Of a stretch of 20,780 nt of DNA, positions 18,343-20,780 are shown piece by piece. The position numbers and the translations under genes were made by a program. Source of the stretch: Fomitopsis serialis (taxonomy: Eukaryota; Basidiomycota; Agaricomycetes; Polyporales; Fomitopsidaceae); the NCBI RefSeq assembly GCF_022376445.1, contig NW_025955560.1, positions 1 to 20,780 of the forward strand, written 5' to 3'. The notes below the pieces were generated by a model. That model was given only the letters and a program-made list of their open reading frames with translations. It ran no database searches and had not been told where the DNA came from. Every line of letters starts with the position of its first letter. Position 1 is the stretch's first letter.

Positions 18343-20705
18343 TCAGCTCTTCCTCTTGGGAGGCTGCCAATCCTTCAGCCACTCCGTCACAAACTCGATC
18401 ATCTCCAGATGGATCTTCTCGATCTCTGGTGGCTCAGCTGAGAGATCGCGCAAGCCGTACTCGTCGTAGTGATGAACACCTCCTGCAGATACGAAGATCC
18501 GCGTCAGTCATTGCGCTCACATAGGATGAGTTCACGTGCAACTCACCGGGGATAACCTTGTAGGGACGGAGGATTGTATCTGCGCGGAGAGGAGCTTCGT
18601 CCGCATGAGGAGTGTCAGGTCTCCATGGGTCGACTGCACGGTGCGAATCAGGATATCTACGTGCAACACGACCCGCAGTCAACTTGAGGTGAATGCTCAC
18701 CTTCGCCGTCAATGATTGCCAGTCTGTCCGCAGCGATGTAATAGTCGCCGAGAATATTCACAGCGGTTATATTCGGCATAGAAGGCACAATGAAGTGCTC
18801 GCCCGGTGTGTAAGCCTACCGCGAAGGGTCAAATTGTGAGTACGCTCTCTTCAACCTGGTAGATTCACAAACCTGCTTGCAAGTCTTGGCCTCGTAGTCC
18901 ACAGTAAGCCGGCGTGAGACGATGCTCGGAATCTCCGGTGGGGGAGCGTTCTATCCGATCTGGTGTGATGAGTTTGGTGCGGTGCATGAAAGTGACCAGT
19001 GTACTGACGAAGAAATATCCCCACTGAGTACAGACTTGGAATTGCCAGAGTCTCCACGTCGCGTCGAGGGATGTATCTTGGAAGGCAGAGTCGTCGTAAG
19101 TGCCGAAGCACTAAGTCGTACGTAAGCAATACGATCTAGCATTCAAGTGTATGGCCAACCTCATCAACCGATGTGCCCTCAGGGCAACGAGACACGTAGT
19201 TCTGGATAACATAACATTACAACGAGCATGTAGTCATAGTCGATATTTGCGCACCTCCTTGATGAATTGCGCATAGTTGTAAACCACCTTCGGTACGTTC
19301 AAGCCTCCTGGTAGTGCAATCATTTGAGTCTCGACATTGTATCCGATCACCTCATGCGCTGTGAGGTCTCCACTTCCGAGCGGCTTACTAAGAGCAGCGC
19401 AGAACTCCTCAAAGCCCGTGCTGCCGACGCTCGGGTCCCACACCTTCGCCTGCCAGTAGCCCATGGGGCTCTATCACAAAGAGAATATTTCAGTCAGTCC
19501 TCAACATGCCTGGCCGAGAACATGCTTCATGAACTGACCGACAACAGCGAAACAAAGTCCTCATCATGCTCGAGTTCTTTGAGGCCGAAGAGCTGCTTCA
19601 ACGCAATGCGCAGGTGTGGGATGGAGAGCACGGTGTCGATGAACTCGACGGAGTGCACGAGATTGGCGGAGCACTCTGGTTCGGCGGCGCGCCGAATTAT
19701 ATCCATGTACCGCCAGTTTTCGAAATCCGCGTGCGTAACACCTGGATTGCAATGAGGCGCCGTTGAATGATACAACCCGGTTAGAGCAACAGACGCACCA
19801 CTGGAGGCAATCGCGCCATATACGAGATCCGGATAGAGAATCTTCATGTGCGCCGCACGCGCACCGGCATAAGACCCTGTCAGAGTGCGCGGTCAGTTCC
19901 GAAATGGGTACGGCTTCCGGCCGCGGACTTACTCCGTAGTAAATCCAAGGGTGACTAGGGGCAGTGAGGTCCTCGTCAACCCCAGGAACTTTACATTGGC
20001 ATGAAGTAGGCGGAATCAGCGGCCGATTGTTCATTATTAAGCCATCTGGAAGAGTCAATCAGACGTTGAAAGGTGGTATGGCAGAGTCGCCCAGTACCTC
20101 AGGGAGTCTGTCGTGAAGTTCTCCACGGGCACGGAGTTCCCTGAGTTTATGTTAATCCATAGAACGTCTGGCACCGTAAGTCACGGATTCGCACCATAGT
20201 AGCTACGTTGCTTGTGAGTGTCAATGAAGCACTACAGAAGCTAAAGATTGCATACCGGTGTTCCAATACAACGCCTACACCACCTGTGGCTCTAGCAAGT
20301 ATCTCGACGATGCCAGTGTCCAAGAACGGGATTCGGTCCTCCCCTGATGTCTCTCCGCCATCGAGGACAATGACTGGGGCGGCAGTGCCTGGCTTGTAGT
20401 GCCGAGTGTTAATCCAGTAGCGCTGGCCAAAGGTGTGAGAACTGTTCGAAAAGTGGTCAAGAGGCTGAGTGAAATAGTGCTCCGGAAACTCCTGGTTCGG
20501 CGCTGCAGATAAAGGGAGCTGTCCGGACGTCTGGGAGTCTATAGAGTGATCTACAAGGAGCTTTTTGGCTGTGCTTCTCCCTTGCTACATCCAGCTTCCA
20601 TAGATTGATACCCTGCGGACCGAATGCGCGAAAGGAGCTTGAATCCGGAAATGCGGCAGAGACAGAGGCCAAGGAGGCGGCAGCAAGCACGATAAAGCAC
20701 CGCAT
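18343..20705 (-). pseudogene. Secreted S28-type serine carboxypeptidase, reading frame broken
   Basis: About 14 exons: 20589-20705, 20256-20530, 20195-20202 (8 nt), 20098-20140, 19933-20045, 19799-19876, 19539-19741, 19255-19470, 19160-19201, 19009-19110, 18873-18950, 18701-18815, 18547-18633 and 18343-18482, roughly 540 residues. A signal peptide (MRCFIVLAAASLASVSAA) begins the protein. Family blocks are YFTQPLDHF, VIVLDGGETSGEDR, VVLEHRYYGNS, SYAGARAAHMKILYPDLVYG with the nucleophile serine, DGEVDPWRPDTPH with the aspartate and GGVHHYDEYG with the histidine. S28 enzymes (relatives of lysosomal Pro-X carboxypeptidase) are serine peptidases; here secretion is inferred. Exon 5 holds an in-frame TAA at 19991-19993 and seems to lack three single bases, two inside and one at its donor. 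It could be a pseudogene or a sequencing error. The first intron (20531-20588) is the least certain. Confidence 0.8.
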
Positions 20706-20780
20706 TGCAACAGCAATAACCCGGGTCAACAGCAAGCCTGGATGAGGCGGGCAACAAGCGACAACGACTCGACAATCACG
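20706..20780. other. Right edge, 5' region of the S28 gene
   Basis: 75 bases upstream of the peptidase ATG. The minus-strand open frame continues through non-ATG codons, but the signal peptide starts cleanly at 20705. The promoter mostly lies outside the window. Confidence 0.4.

Noticed and set aside
19955..19994. A 40-nt intron (GTAAAG donor, CCCTAG acceptor) that would skip the first two S28 lesions
   Set aside because: It would delete the conserved NVKFPGVDEDLTAP region and still leave the phase error at the next exon junction, so it does not rescue the gene by itself.
1..20780. Search for transposons, CRISPR arrays, biosynthetic clusters or phage-like systems
   Set aside because: No transposase, reverse transcriptase, long terminal repeat, regular spacer array or clustered secondary-metabolism genes were seen; the neighbours are ordinary eukaryotic genes.

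Overview
The window looks like nuclear DNA of a filamentous basidiomycete, probably an agaricomycete. The genes are split by many short GT-AG introns, mostly about 45-70 nt. Two nuclear tRNA genes are present, one with an intron after anticodon position 37. The BTB/POZ protein belongs to a family expanded in mushrooms. No mobile element, CRISPR array, virus or bacterial-type operon was seen. All gene models below were spliced by hand from six-frame translations; exon lengths and phases sum to whole codons.

Left part (1-4237): a decayed minisatellite of about 42 bp units (about 250-705), an FHA-domain SNIP1/Pml1-like splicing factor (+, 1383-2477, five exons), a 1.7 kb stretch without a recognisable gene, and tRNA-Glu(TTC).

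Middle part (4238-11425): the mitoribosomal protein mS41 (-, four small exons) and the Rab7-GEF subunit MON1 (-, ten exons). A BTB/POZ protein (+) shares a 203-bp intergenic region with MON1. Guanine deaminase (-, five exons) converges on the BTB gene, and an intron-containing tRNA-Thr(CGT) follows.

Right part (11426-20780): the anaphase-promoting complex cullin APC2 (-, 18 exons), an alpha/beta hydrolase diverging from it (+, three exons), a class I sirtuin (-, seven exons including 10-nt and 8-nt microexons), and a secreted S28-type serine carboxypeptidase (-, about 14 exons including an 8-nt microexon). One exon of the carboxypeptidase carries what look like three single-base losses, so this copy is either broken or wrongly sequenced.

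The genes are mostly unrelated housekeeping functions: splicing, mitochondrial translation, endosome maturation, purine salvage, mitosis, NAD-dependent deacylation and secreted proteolysis. I see no gene cluster with one joint function and no convincing undescribed system. The most interesting points are the three microexons, the clustered lesions in the S28 gene, and the decayed repeat and gene-free stretch on the left.
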